DNA of 64,000 nucleotides from Elgaria multicarinata webbii (GCF_023053635.1 NC_086171.1:49207538-49271537); one strand, 5' to 3'; numbered from the stretch's first letter, positions 1-14,100 are shown. Numbers and translations are program-made. Notes: generated by a model not told the origin, from the sequence alone.

Positions 1-292
1 CTCCATTTGATGTCTGTAGTTCAGGCAACATCAAGGAATCTCAGGAATCCCTTCCTTCCTGTCTTGGTGGATGTTAGCGTTCATGGACAAAGAGTGATGG
101 ATGGGGGAGAATTTTATTTGATAATTTCACACTTTGGAACCAGTATGTGAATGTTTGAACTCAGTTATCCTTCAAAATTCACACTTCTTTGAATTGTGCA
201 ATGGATTTCTCCAATCAAAATGGAGGACGTCACGCCTGCCATTTATTTTTTTTATTATTCAAGATGAGCACTCGAGTGCTCCAGCGCAAACA

Positions 293-556
293 GTGAGTGT
301 AACCCCATCAAAAAACCCTCCCGCCCCATGCCCGGCTCCCAGCTCCTTGTGATTACTCGCGAGGAGCCGGGATGAAACTGGGACGGGTGCATCCTGAGAC
401 CGCAGGAAAAACCAGAATAAAAGTGTTTCCTGTTATCCCGGGGCAAGGGAGGGATCATCCCTCCCTGCTCCCGGGATCCCCTATGGGCCATGTGCATGTA
501 CAGGGATGATCCAAGGGTGATCCCCCAGGATAAACAGTCATCTAGCCATGCCCCCA
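293..556. mobile_element. MITE with GGCC ends (family A), probable copy
   Basis: Shares the block around CCTCCCTGCTCCCGGGATCC and the end TCATCTAGCCATGCC with copies at 885, 25447 and 36882. It contains an inverted GGCTCC/GGAGCC stem (331-370). The left border is approximate. Confidence 0.5.
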
Positions 557-650
557 GTCTTAAATTCAGTTCATCCCAAACTTTGAGATTTTTCCCAATC
601 TTAAATTCAGCTTGCCCTGAATTTTGAAATGGTTAGAGTTCTCATGACAA

Positions 651-755
<105 letters not shown>

Positions 756-884
756 TTTCTCATACATCATGCAAGGTTGTACACCATTCTAGCTAACATA
801 CATACTTTTGGCAAGCAGTCTTTCTAGTATAATGTATTTTTGAACATAATTTTCACTAATATACATATTTTGCCTGCTCCCCCC

Positions 885-1170
885 ACCCCACCCCCGATGG
901 GCACAGAGCTCCTGAGGAGCTCTGCACCCCGTGTGTGGATCCCGGCTCCTTGCGTGGAACCACGAGGAACCGGGACAAACAGAGACGCCTGGCCACACAT
1001 TTCGCGGTCTTGGGCTCAGCCCGGGACTGCGGAAAAACCTGGCTCAAAGGGTAGGGTGAGATCCTGGGGCAAGGGAGGCATCATCCCTCCCTGATCCCGG
1101 GGTCCCCTATGCATCATGTGAACGCACAGGGACGATCCTGGGGATCGCCCTGGGATTTCACCCTGTCTAG
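885..1170. mobile_element. MITE with GGCC ends (family A)
   Basis: Ends GTCTAGCTATGGCC like the copy at 25447-25576 and shares the CATCCCTCCCTGATCCCGG block with 293-556. It has an internal hairpin GAGCTCCTGAGGAGCTC at 907-923. The right end lies about 200 bp from exon 11. Confidence 0.55.
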
Positions 1171-1366
1171 CTATGGCCATAGTAATGCAATACCTTTTCT
1201 TCAGGATTTCAAATTTTAGTTGCCAAGATCGACCAGACTGACGCAACTCCTGTTCAAGTCTGAAAGGAGGAAACAAAGAGCATTGGTTTGGTTTGCAGCT
1301 GAAGAATGGCAGAGTCTTATCTATGCAACAAATTCTTGCTTACACAGCAAATTCTTGGGCACATAC

Positions 1367-1487
1367 CTCTGTACATGCAGCTTTGCCTCATGTTCAGCTT
1401 TTTTAAGCTTCTTTATCTCATCAAGTAATGCTTTCTTCTCAGCCGCTGGATCCTTTTCAAGTGCAGTTGTCATTACAAAGGAGAACT
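1367..1487 (-). CDS. C10orf67: C10orf67-like exon 11 (acceptor uncertain by 2 bp)
   Basis: The donor is very good (CAGAG|GTATGTG at 1366-1365). The product is coiled-coil-like: FSFVMTTALEKDPAAEKK, then DEIKKLKKAEHEAKLHVQR. It ends with two bases of a codon, so at least one more exon lies left of the window. The best acceptor, ATGCAG| (exon end 1487), leaves two extra bases and would give a stop when joined straight to phase-0 exon 10. Using the next AG (GAG|, exon end 1485) keeps the frame. Either that AG is used, or a small exon between 1488 and 4108 was missed. Confidence 0.6.
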
Positions 1488-4400
1488 CTGCATTAGTTAT
1501 CAGGGTATGCCATTTACACAAAAATTAAACTTCTGTGGCATTTCAGACTTCCTTTCCAGCTTTAACTCCCATCTATCTTCAGTATCAAGTCCTTACTTAT
1601 TGTAAATCGATATTTGTGGAGTACATGACGTAATCCCATTACAGGTGAATTTTTTATCCCTGTTTAAATATATTGTTTTCTTGATTTGTTAACATTCCTC
1701 CCTTAGTGTTTCACTTTTTGCAGTTTGGAACATTTCTCTATGAACAGAGCAGGCCTACTACAAATGGTTGTTCTTGATTGATACTGCAGACCTCCCTGTT
1801 TTGACTAGATCCATTTGTGGTTATTGGCTGCTTCCTATTCTGTCATGAGGAATATCTTGTTGGCATTTGGGGACTTGGGGTGATTCCTAACTTTTGACAT
1901 AGTCCTTTAGGGGAAAAGCAGATATTTCAGTTGTATTCCACTTTTCTTTCTGTACGTTAGTTGTAATTATGCCCTGGCAGGAACCAAGAGAAGCTTTGCC
2001 TTGCCTCTAATGAAGTTCTGAATTCCCTTCCTTCCGAATGTTTGTGGAATTATTACAATTGCTAGAGGTCTTTTGTTGCTGCAGAGGTATGGCTTTTCCG
2101 CCATCCACTAGAAGAATTAAAATGGTGGTTTTACACAGCCCTTAATACAACACCATATTTTCTAGCCATGCCCTTCATTGGCCAAGATTTTTCTTTAATG
2201 TTTACTCATGAGTAAGGCCACAATCCTACAGGGATGACCATAAGCCTCCAAACATGGAGTGTTATGGCCACCCAATGCAGAGTGGGAGGGGCAGGGGAGG
2301 CGATCTTCCAGCTCTGCATTTTAGCTAGATGGGTTTTTTTCTCCCATCTAACTTGAGGCATCAAGGAAGGGGAGGAGGCTTGTGAGATTTCAGGATATGG
2401 CTTTTGCACTCACAGAGAGGCAGCCAACATGATTCTCTCCATGCTAGTTGTGAAGGGGAGGGGAGCTCAGACTCCTGGGTCTGAGGTAGGAATGGTGACT
2501 CCGACCTCAGATCCAAGAATCCAAACTATCCTATGGGGACCCAGGCTCTGTCCAGGGGCCATAGGATTGCTTCCTAAGAAGACAAGTTCCCCAAAAGTCC
2601 CTTGCAACATTGATTAATAGCTTCCTCTTACACGTTCTGTCCCTTTCATTGCTTCCTGTTCAGCATGGTGGGGGGAATGAGTGATGAATGGACCCTAAAT
2701 TAGTCAGCTTCTGTTTCTAGTGGAGTGGTGTTTAGTAATAGGCAACCTACTAGTTTCCTCCCATGATTTATTTATTTAGTTTGGTCCTTCCTTTATTCTG
2801 TAATGAAGTAGCAGGAAATTGTGTTGCAAAGATTTGGCAACAACATCATTTGAATTCTCCATAAACACAGAGTAAACAAAGGATGGCAATTCCAGAGAAA
2901 AGGGCTAGCGTGGAATCAACCATAATGCCTTGGCACACCTGTTCAGATGTTCCGAGGAGCATGGCAGGGGCAGTGAAAATCTCATTAAAAGTGTGCTCAC
3001 TTCCTTGAGGAAATGGCCAGATGTGTATTGCCCTAATTAGGGACGCTATGTGGAACCACACCAGCTGTTTGGAGGATATCTTCCATGACAAATAGCAGGT
3101 AAGGATACAGCCTTACATTATCCTTCTGTTTCAAATGTCATCAAAAAAGATGGTACTCACTTTTTTTGCTATGTGATACTTCTTCACTAAGAGCTTTATC
3201 ACACCAGTGTTACACTGTGCAATCACTGCGAATTGCATGCAAAAGACTCAGAAGTTTTCCACCTCATAATCTGCTTTTATTGTGAAGTATGCATCTTGCT
3301 TTAATTGTGCTTCAAAGCAAAAAGATTTGCTCTACTTAGCCCCTGCTTTCTGAGTGTATCTTCCGAGCCGCCGCTGGGGCGCAGGAGCAGGACTTTAAAG
3401 AAATGCTTACATCTGCGTAAGCTTTAAAGATAAAGACACAAAAATTGGCACATGAATAGATATTAGGGAGAGCTTTAAGCGTACCAAACTTGAATTGAAT
3501 TGGGTCATCCGTTGATTTTTAAATGATTTTTTACATTTCCCCCTTCAACTCACTTCCTGGTATGCAAAGGATCGCTGTCGCCCAGTAGCAAAAACAACAA
3601 CCGTGAAAGCTTAGCGCTACGGGGATAATCCAAAGGAAGCAGGTACGTGTGATAAAGCTCTAAGATTCTATTAGCCTAGAATAATAACTCCGTACCTTAT
3701 TGCTAAGGGTCAAACTATATGTTCTGCTGAGCCTGATATTTTTCTTTACTCCAGTGTAACGGCATGATCCAATTTGAAGTGGGACCCGTGTGCTCTTAGA
3801 AGAAAGATTAAATCTTCTCCTCACCCACTCCGCCCCCTGAAATTCTTCCCCCCAAGTGGGAGAGGGTCTTTAAAAAAACCTTCATTAACTCTAATGGGGA
3901 CTCTTTACTTTTTTTTAAGCCCTCCCCATTAAGGGGTTGAATTTTGAGTGGGAAACACATTGGGCAGGGGGAAGTTTAAGCCCTCCTGGAGCATTCTGGT
4001 CCCAATCTGAATTGGGACCATGTGCATTTACATTGGAGTAAAGGAAAATATCAGGGTCGGCTACACCTACGCAATTAGTAGCACGTGTCTTTTTGCCCAA
4101 AGACTTACTTGTCCCAATTCTCTTTTTTGTTTGGCGGAATCTTCCCTGGCAGTGGCTTCCCTGGTGGAGGCTACCCTAGCGATGGCTGCCCTGGCGATGG
4201 CTTCTTTTGCTGCCTTTCCTTTCAGTTTTTTCCCTCCCTTTCCTGGTTTTGGTTCATGGACTGATGGCACCTGTAAAGGAAAAAAAAAGTAACAGCTAGT
4301 GAACTTTGGACACCATCAGGGCTGGCCCTGCCATTAGGTAGAGTGAAGCAGTTGCCTCAGGCAGCAGATTCTGGGAGGCGGCAGTAAGATGTCAGAAGGG

Positions 4401-7400
4401 AGACCTGTGTGCCATGCACCCTGCTCTGCCCTCTCTTAAATTAGCTTGTGGTCTTCAGGTGTGGTGGAGAATGCTGCCCCATCATCAACGTCGAAGACAG
4501 ATTCATCTGCCAGTCCAGATTTTGTTCATGGAATGAAAGGGGTGCCATCTTATTCTTCACCTCAGGCAGCAAAATTCCTTGGTCTGGCTCTGGACACCAT
4601 AGGTCAAGATTTTAAGAAAACATCTCTTGACATATGAACCTGCTTGAGAGCTGAGGTCCACTTCCAAGGCCTTACTCTGAATTCTCCTGTCAACAGAAGC
4701 ATGGCAGGGGGGCACAGGAGACAGGGACCCAGATTGTATGATCAGAACAAGCCAACGTGGCTTATTTAAGCAACAGTGGTTTGTTGTAATCCCCAGCATG
4801 TGATGGGATGGGATGGGTGCCATTTCCCTAATTACCCACCCTGGTGCAGCTTGTCATGTTGTCCGAACCCAGGCAGCATGGCTTGTCTGAGGGGAGAGCA
4901 ACACTCAAATGACCCCTGACCTGTTGTTGGGCCTTTTCCATAGTGGTACACCATATTCGGAATGCCAGGCCAGTCTCCAAGACACCTCTATTCCAGTGGG
5001 CTTTTTTAGATGCTGCATCTTAAATTATGAATAACATCTGATGGCTGTTTTATTTTGGTAATTATCTGATTGGTAATTATCATGCTGTTCCTTAATTTTA
5101 ATTATTTTGAATTACTGTTTTAATTTTAAAATTTGGTTACTGTTACTTGGCTTGAGTATTAGTGATAAAAAGGTAGAGTAGAAATGTTGCTTAGAAATAA
5201 ATAAAATGAACAATTAATAGCATAAGCCAAATTACAACCCGAGCTGAGCAAGTAAATATGAAGTATTTAAGGGTTTGTTCCTCCCAGCTTCAGGGAGAGT
5301 AATTTAAATCGGCTAAATGATGAAGGGGGAAGAGTTAAATTCTATGCCCACAGTGGAACAGAGGAAGCTGCCTTATACTGAGTCAGACCATTACTCTAGA
5401 CCATTATTGTCAGCACTGATTGACAATGGCACTCCAAGGGCATGTCTACACGGGGCAATATCCTGGGGATCATCCTGGGATTGTCCCTGTGCATCCGCAT
5501 GATGCACAGGAGATCATGGGAGGAGGGAGGAAAGATCTCTGCCTTTCTCTGGGATATTGCCCTACACTTTCCCCCCGGTTTTCCCCGCAGTCCCGGGATG
5601 ATCCCAAGACCCTATACTTCTGGGTTGAGCCACAGGCTCTAGTGAAGCCGGCGATGGGCCGCGACGGACCAGGTAAGACCCCCTCCCCCCTGCCCCCTTA
5701 CCTGGCTCTGCTGCTGTCGCCGCACGGGCAGCAGCAGCACCAGGTAAGGCCCCCTTACCTTTTTTTCGGAGCTCCGGATCAAGGTGAAGGATCCACCTTC
5801 ATCTCAATCTGCTCTGCGGTGCTCCGCTACCCCCCCAATCCTCTTCGCCTCCGCCTTAAGGGGAGGTGAAGCACCCTGATCCGCTTCTGCTTCTCCGATC
5901 CGAAGCGAAGCGGAGCACAGCCCTAGAAATAGCCACTTCAGCAAGCAAATTATTATCATCACCTGTCCCTCCCACATAGTCTCCTCATTTAAAAAATTCA
6001 GGAATGGCATGGGACATTATGAGGCAGGAGCAACATGCATATTACAATATGTAAATAACTCATCCAGTACATACAACCCAAGTGCCTATTTTTAAAACAC
6101 ACACATTTTTCCCTTCAACATCTCAAACAGCAACAATCCACAGGTTTTCTAAACTTTTATAGACATGCCCTCTTTCTTAGCAATGTCTGTAGAAAAACAC
6201 TGGGTGTTGTTTTGACTTTGTCAACATAGCACAACACACACAGCACTTCATTCCATGATATTCAGATTTCATAATATACAAAGCATATGAACAAACCACA
6301 TTTTTGGATGCCACAACACATTTAGCATGTATCTCGACATTGCCTGAAAGTTTTAAAAGCACATATCCATATATATTTTTTAGAAATTTATGGATATCAC
6401 AGCTTGAGATCTTCCAGAAAATATAGTCTTGAATTGCATAAGGTAGATGAGCTATAATTTGTAAAATGTTTCTGACTGGTCAAAACTGATACCCTAGCCA
6501 TTTTTGGATGGTGAGTATCGCTTGAGGTTAAAACAAAATGTTGTAGTTTGTGTTTATAAACATGTGACCAACTGTTAGACAACTTGAGTGAATGAAATAT
6601 TCTATTTTGAACCTTACAAGGATTCTTTTTCATAAACACGAGCACTAATGGATGATATATGTTTAGCAGTCAGTGCAAAATAAGATTTTCATCAGAGCCT
6701 ACTAAGCTATCAGTGAAACTCAGGAATCCTATTGCCGTCGTTGTCCCCCAACTGTACGTTTATGTAAAAAACAACAACCACATTTTCTTGTGCAAATACA
6801 GCTCAGATATATACAAATACAAGGCTTAGGAAACCTTTTGAAATGACTGCAGGTGCCCTCCAGTGTGTCAAACCACAATTCAGGCTACTTTACCAAATCT
6901 GTTTTAGAAGATAAATATTGAACAAGGTGCACATGTGTTTAACAGTAATTGTATTCTGTTTTCTCTCCTGCTGCTTTACGAACTTCATTGTATGCCTTCC
7001 ACTGCTCTTCTGAATCCCAGCCAAAATTACCCAGATAGTTCTGTTTACTGATTTACTCACAGAAAGGGCAAACTTTTGTTGGACATACTCAGTTTGTTAG
7101 GGGTGGATGTGGTCTGGGGGAGGGGGCCGGAACACAGCGGAGGGTCTCAGAGACCTTGTTCATTTAGATGTGGTTGCACTGTGCAGGACCAGCATCAAGG
7201 GTAGACATGGACAGTTAGCAGCCAAGCCCTCATACTTCAGCAGGGGCCTAACTGACAAGAGCCACCTAGAGTTGCTCCTCTTCTTTACCATTGCAACGTA
7301 TTTGTTCACCTGCCTCTCACTCTGGCCCAGGCAATGGTGTGGACCTGTAGTGAGGAGCAGGAAATGCCACTATCTCCTTGCTCAGTAGCTCTCTGCCTGT

Positions 7401-10400
7401 CAAGCAAGCAAGGGGTAGCAATAATGAGAAAGAGGAGGTTGAGGAGCAATAACAGGTTTTGGTGGCTTGTTAACCATGCCAGCAACCCACCCTCTTTGGG
7501 TTCAGACGACATGACAACCTATGAGCAGGGGTTGGGTTACGGAACGGGTGCCTGTGAGCACCCAGCACGTTCACAAACCACAGTGGCTTACTTAAGTCAC
7601 CTTGGCTGAAAATGATCATGTGAACCCACCCAGTGACTAACAGTGAACAGGTTCGCCCGATCGCATGCCATGTGCTGGTGTGGGCCGGGCAGCTTTTGAA
7701 TATTCAAGCTGCGGCCATGGCTTTGGTTTTGTTTGAACCCTGCACCCAGAACGCATGGAATGTTTTAGTGTGGGGGGGTTTGTTAACCCTTGCTGGGTTC
7801 AAATGACACGACGAGCCGTGGTCGTGACCTGAATATTGAAAATGGCTGCCTGCGCCATAGCACATCATGGTGAACCGGCCCAGTATGATCTGTGAGTCAG
7901 GAAGTTTCTGCTTCAACAAACCAGCCTTGACCAAGGCATCATTCTCTCAGCCTTGGTCTAAGCTGCCTTGTTCTGTTTCATTTTTCTTGTAATTTTGTAC
8001 TGATAGAACACTGCAGTCCAATGTACACTTACTTGGGAATGAACCCTGGAGGACTTACTTACAAGTAAACAAGCATAGCATTGGGTTGCATAGTATAAAA
8101 TTAATAAAACATTAATTGAGGGGGAAAGACATTTATGCCTTCATAATTCAAATTTTGAGGGAGGAAAGGTCATATAATTCAGATAGTAAAAAAATGAACA
8201 GTGGGAATATACTTCAATATTAAAAATATGAAAGACGTTATTTCAGTTTTAAATGTTTATGTTGCATGCAAAGAAACCAACCATCATGTTTCTAGCTCTC
8301 TGCTATCTTCTATTTTTTCAAAAGGTTGGTTTAAAAAACAATGAAGGATTTTTGAAAATTCAATATGAACACTTTGGCCCCAATCCAGGGGAAATTACTC
8401 ATGTTTAGGTTCTTTTGAAATCAGGACAGTAAGTATTTATGGCTTACTCAAATCCCATTGAAGTCAGTGGGAAATAAGCTTAAGCAACTTTTACTGGATT
8501 GGGATCTATAATTTTTTCAGTTGAAGCTGCAGGATAATTTATTAGGGGACAGCTTTTTAAGGGAATCATGACACTCATGTATGGATTACTGGATTTCCCC
8601 CTTAAGTGTAGCAAACACAGAAATCTTGATAACACCTTGCATATTTTTTAATCTCAGAACAAACTACAGATATTTCAAAAATATTTACACATTATAATTA
8701 ACTGAAACTGATCACATTTCTGTCCTTTCTCCTGGAACAGTACTTAGGTTCAGCTAATCTCAGCATGTGTGGCTTTCCCACTGAATGTCACACTTTTCCA
8801 AATATAGGCTTGATTAATAAAGGAAGTCAAATACCTCTTGCGGGCAATACAGCATCAAAGAACCGGGAGAGTTATATGTGAACTTAGACATTAACTTTTG
8901 AGCACTTGCTTGCTGTGTGCCATTATTTGAAGTTTGAGGAAGATGTAGGATAACAGTAACCTTTAGTCAAACAGTGTTTTATCAGCTCTAAATTCAGTCT
9001 ATCTTTAGAAAGGAATACGAAAGCAACCCTTTATTATTAAAAAGGCAACCAGCTCATCCACATTTTGAATAGAGCACCATGGAAAACATTATGAAATAGA
9101 GGGCACCAGGCCGGTGTCAGCAGTTGGCATGAGAAGGCAGCTGCTGAGGGCCCAGAAGGGCTCAGGCCTGCCACAGATGCCACCGCCACTGCTACCCTCC
9201 TCCTCCTCCTCCTCCTCCTCGTTCTCCTACTAAGCCAGCCATGCTGGGAAAAGGAAGCCCTGTTTTGAAAATTGTTGTTTTTTTTTTAAAAAAAAACCCT
9301 TACGTTTTGAGTAGCAGCGATCTAAACCACTCAGATGCTGCCTTTGGGGGTGGGTGGCTGGGTGTTCAGCCAATGAGGGCACAAATGCAGCATAACCCCG
9401 CCCCCCCCCCAAAGGCAGAAATCTGATTGGTTACACACAATGTAAGTTTTTTTTAAAAAAAAACCTTTTGAAATTGTGTGCAGGGCCTGGCTCGGGTGGC
9501 TGGGTGTTGCCATGCTTTGCCAGCAACGCTGGCATGTTAAGGAGGAAGAGGAGGAGAAGACACTACCAGCACCTACACCAGGTATTATCACCATGTGCTT
9601 ATTTCTAAACATATACATTTAGGAAAGGAAAGGAACCTCTCTTGCAAGCACTGAGTCATTACTGACTCTTGGAGGGACGCCAGCTTTCGCTGACGTTTTC
9701 TTGGCAGGCCTTATAGCGGGGTGGTTTGCTGTTGCCTTCCCCGGCCATTATTACCTTTCCCCCAGCTACCTGGGTACTCATTTTACCAACCTCGGGAGGA
9801 TGGAAGGCTGAGTCGACCCGAGCCGGCTGCCTGAAACCAGCTTCCGCTGGGATCGAACTCAGGCCATGGGGAGAGTTTCAGCTGCAGAAACTGCTGCTTT
9901 ACCGCTCTGCACCACACGAGGCTACATTTAGGTATTAGCTAAATAGAACCTCCATGTTTTTAGGAAGTATAGTGAGGATAAACAAAGGTGGATTGTTGCC
10001 TTCGTGTCCTATTTGTACACTTTCTGGAAACTTCTGGCTGGGCATTGTTGGAAACAGGATACTGGACTAGATAGATTCTTTAATCAGATCTGGCAAGGGC
10101 AACACTGGTTGCAGAAATCATATAAGGATGTTCCGTTCATAATCCCCATTAAAGTTGAATAAAACAGCACTAGCAAGTAGCACTTAATTCAAAAGCAAAT
10201 AACTCAACAAAATACAAGGGAATGGGGCTTCTCTAGGATTGGGCAATAGAACTCTATATAAACAGCAAGTGGACTAAATCACCTTTGGTACAGTATGAGC
10301 TACAGCTCCTGTTAATTTGGCTACAGTGTCTTGTGCTTCTTTTACTTCCTTAAAAAGAAAGACAGAGAAAAAGGAAATTCAATATGATTACAAGAACAAA

Positions 10401-11132
10401 TTCTTAATCAAAGTTCTAACACTGGTGGAAGAGAGACATAAGCCATGGTGGTTAAGCATTTTGAGCTAAACATTATGGCTTAGTGTGTCGTGTGAACCAT
10501 TCCTAACCATGGTGGTTACATAACCATGGTTTAAACACGCTCACTAACCATTTACTGCAAAGGGGTTAGCAGTCTAACCATGGCTTAGCTTAGCATGTTG
10601 TCTGAACAGGCCCATTAATTTTTCTTGACTGACAACACTATGCATGTCTACTTGGAAGTGAGTTCCACTATGTATAATAGGACTTACTCCCAGATTATGA
10701 TTCAGACTGCAGCCTCAAATAGTTAATGTCAGGCCTCATTAGGATTCAGCATTCATTGTTGAAACATGTGAAATAATCATAAGGTCAAGAGTGCCTTTGA
10801 GCATGAGCAGGGTTTCTTTCTCCTTACATATCTAATGAAGAGCCAACATTTTCATGTCGGTATGTTTCTCAATTAGGTTTGAATCTGGCACCCCTCTTTT
10901 TCAAAAATCATGCATTGATTAGCTCCTGTCATTTTTACAGTTCTAGCAAATTAGTTAAATCAACATTAAAAAATCATGTAGAAAGAAATGTTTTCCTTAA
11001 ACAATGCTTAGTTATTTTAACATGAAGCTCTCTCTATTTTAAAGGTTGCTGTTTCTCATAAACCTGCATTGCTGAATTAAGAGGTTACCAATGAAGTTCT
11101 GTTAAATATTATTAGCTGAAAGAACCATTGAC

Positions 11133-11171
<39 letters not shown>

Positions 11172-14100
11172 GGAAATTAGAAAGGGAATTCAAAAATCAA
11201 GCATTGATAAAAAAAACTTTTCCTATTTGTGCTATTTGTGTTCTGCATAACATAACATGAGGGGTCCTTCGCCGTGAGCCCCTGCTAAAGGAAGTGAGGC
11301 AGGTGGCTACTAGGAGGAGGGCTTTCTCTGCTGTGGCACCCCGGCTGTGGAATGAGCTCCCCAGAGAGGTTTGCCTGGCGCCTACACTGTACTCCTTTCA
11401 TCGCCAGCTGAAGACCTTTTTATTTTCTCAGTATTTTAACACCTAATTTAACTTAAATTTAAACTTTGCTGCTTTGATTCTATATTTTAATCTATATTAA
11501 TTTCTGCTGTGTGGTTTTATCCTGGTTGTGCTTTTTATATTGTATTTTGTATGTGTTTTTAGACTGTTGGTTGGTTGTTTTATTATGCTTTTCATGATTT
11601 TAATTTTTGTGAACCACCCAGACAGCTTTGGCTATTGGGCGGTATAAAAATGTAATAAATAAATAAATAAATAAATAAACATAACAGCAGAAACTCTGGG
11701 CATTCTGATAGATATCATAGCCCAAGAACCTATGGGACATTCTATATATTACTGTACATTGCTCCATGTGGTGGCCATTATTCATTTGCTAGCCTTGGGC
11801 ACGTCACTTCTTGCTTATTCCCTACATGCACAGTAATAATCAGCACGTCGACACATACAGAGATGGGGCGGTATAGAAATGTAATAAATAGATATAGCTG
11901 CAGCAGCTGTGGATCCATACTTGCTCCGTTTTGGACAGTCATTTCCAAACAGAACTGAAGAGCTACTTGTACTCCTGTCTCCAGGAGAAGATGGCTGAGC
12001 AGTATACTGATTAGTTGGGCCTTGTGACAATCACAAAGACCAGGCTGACAACCATTACCCAGAGGACCTTCTCTTCTGCTGCTCCCACACTGTGGAATGG
12101 CCTGCCGGAGGAGACTCGTTGGCTTGACAGTCTTTTAGCATTCAAGAAAGCTATCAAGGCTGATCTCTTCCAGCAGGCCTATCCAGTGGAATTTTACAAT
12201 GCTTTTAATATGCTTTTAGGAATTTTTTTTAACGGTGTATACTATTTTTTAATCAGTCTTTTATGTATTTTATGCTTGCTGTTGTTCCCTGCATCGATCA
12301 AATTGGAGAGGTGGGTAAGAAATAAATAATTATTATTATTATAATTATTCCAACCCCACCTCCCACCCCAGGCTGCGTAGAGTATTTATGGCTGCACCTT
12401 GCTGCAATCATGAAGATGCTTCCTCCCCCAACCCCAATCCAGAACAATGTTTTTTCTTAAAAACAAAACGACAACAGATTGGTCTTTTATAAAACGGTGA
12501 CTAATAAACATTAAACCACTCCTATCATTTTGCAGCAGCTTCTGAATATCCAGTTCTGTTCTCACTACTCTCTTTGATGTCAAGTCTATGGACCTTCTTG
12601 GTTTGACCCTCTGTGTAAGGGTCCATGACCAACGGTGCTGAAACTAACAAAACTGAATAAGTAGAGCAGCTATAACTTGGCACAAAGTGTGACAAGCTAC
12701 AAAAAGAAAGAGAATTTTTAAATAGTTGAAGTCAGATTGATTTGCTATTCACATTTTTTTCTTTTATGAAAAGCATAGTTGCTTTTGGCACATTTAAAAA
12801 AAAAACAAGTCAAGCTGTGCTTCTTCTTTTTTTTAATGTAATAAACCCCAATTAATTTACTGTAACAAAATAGACTGGCAATGGCCAATGTGAAACCATA
12901 TTACAAAAAAAGATTGAGGATCAAATGATATAATGAAGAACCAGCCATCTGGAAACTTCTTGAATTCTTTAAAAGGGGGATAAAAAGCAACACTGAGGCC
13001 GCTGGGAATGTCTTCTAGTGAAGCCTCTTTAAAGTGATGGTGAATTGGGCCCATTGTTTTTATGAAATCATTGCCAAACCCTCAAATATTTAATATCAGG
13101 CCCCTTTATGAACCTCTTTTGAGAATCAGCAGCAAATACTCATTAACAAAAACCTCACAGGGATAAAGCTGGGCTTTTTGATTTATGCAGCAAAGCTGTG
13201 TATATAACTTATTAGCACACAGTAAACAGCTGATGGAACTTCTGTTCTCCGCTGTACTCCAAAATGCATGTTTAAAATTCAATGCCCAGCTTGATGAGTT
13301 CCATTTTCACACCCATTTCCAAGGGGTTCAGGAAAGATATAAGATATACTAGAAAGTAGTATTTCCCATGAGCATTGAGACATCACAGTGAGACTTAGGC
13401 CCTTTCTACACCTAAGGGTTATCACAGGAAAATGGAGGGCTCATCCCTGCCTGCTCCCGGGGCCCCTGTGTGTCATTTGGATGCACAGGAATGATCCAGG
13501 GATGATCCTGGGGGGAAAGGCAGGTGTAGAAAGGGCCTCAGTGTATACATTTATGACTGGTAAAATACTCTGTTTCACATTTGAATACTAGCTCCAGTCC
13601 CTTGCTCCTGTTTTCAAGAGGAAGGGGGGTGGGCGGGAATTCAGAATATGTCACAATCATCTGACTTGATGATTGGGATATTGGAATGAAATATGAGTTT
13701 AATATTTTTGTTCAGGATCTTACCCGAGCTTTTGATAAAACTCTCTGCTTCTCCCTGTCAAGCTCCAACTTTAGGATTTCTTGAGTGTTCAGCAGCTAAA
13801 ATTTAAAATATGATTGTGAGATTTCAGATTATAACAGGGTAGCACTGTGTTATTTTTAAAAAGTACAAGGATTTAGAAACTGGATGGGAAAACATCCCTT
13901 GGATAACTATGAATGTTAAACCTAACAGAATGAAGGGAAGAGGCCCTGGCTGTTAGCTGCTTCAGTGCTTAGTCCCTAAGTCCAGGCATGGGCACTGGTC
14001 TCTGAATTTGGTATGCAGCGAGAAAACACTGGTATGGTATTTGCCATTGGGCAGAACTGGCTTACCATATGTTGAAGTAAGTGAAGTAATACACATTGCC

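Noticed and set aside
2846-3091. An 81-codon minus-strand frame with hydrophobic stretches
   Set aside because: No supporting splice sites, no recognised domain, and no phase fit with the neighbouring exons.
3150-3210. A possible extra exon (CNTGVIKLLVKKYHIAKK) between exons 10 and 11
   Set aside because: It coincides with the terminal inverted repeat of the MITE at 3190-3661, so the open frame and donor-like GTGAGT are chance.
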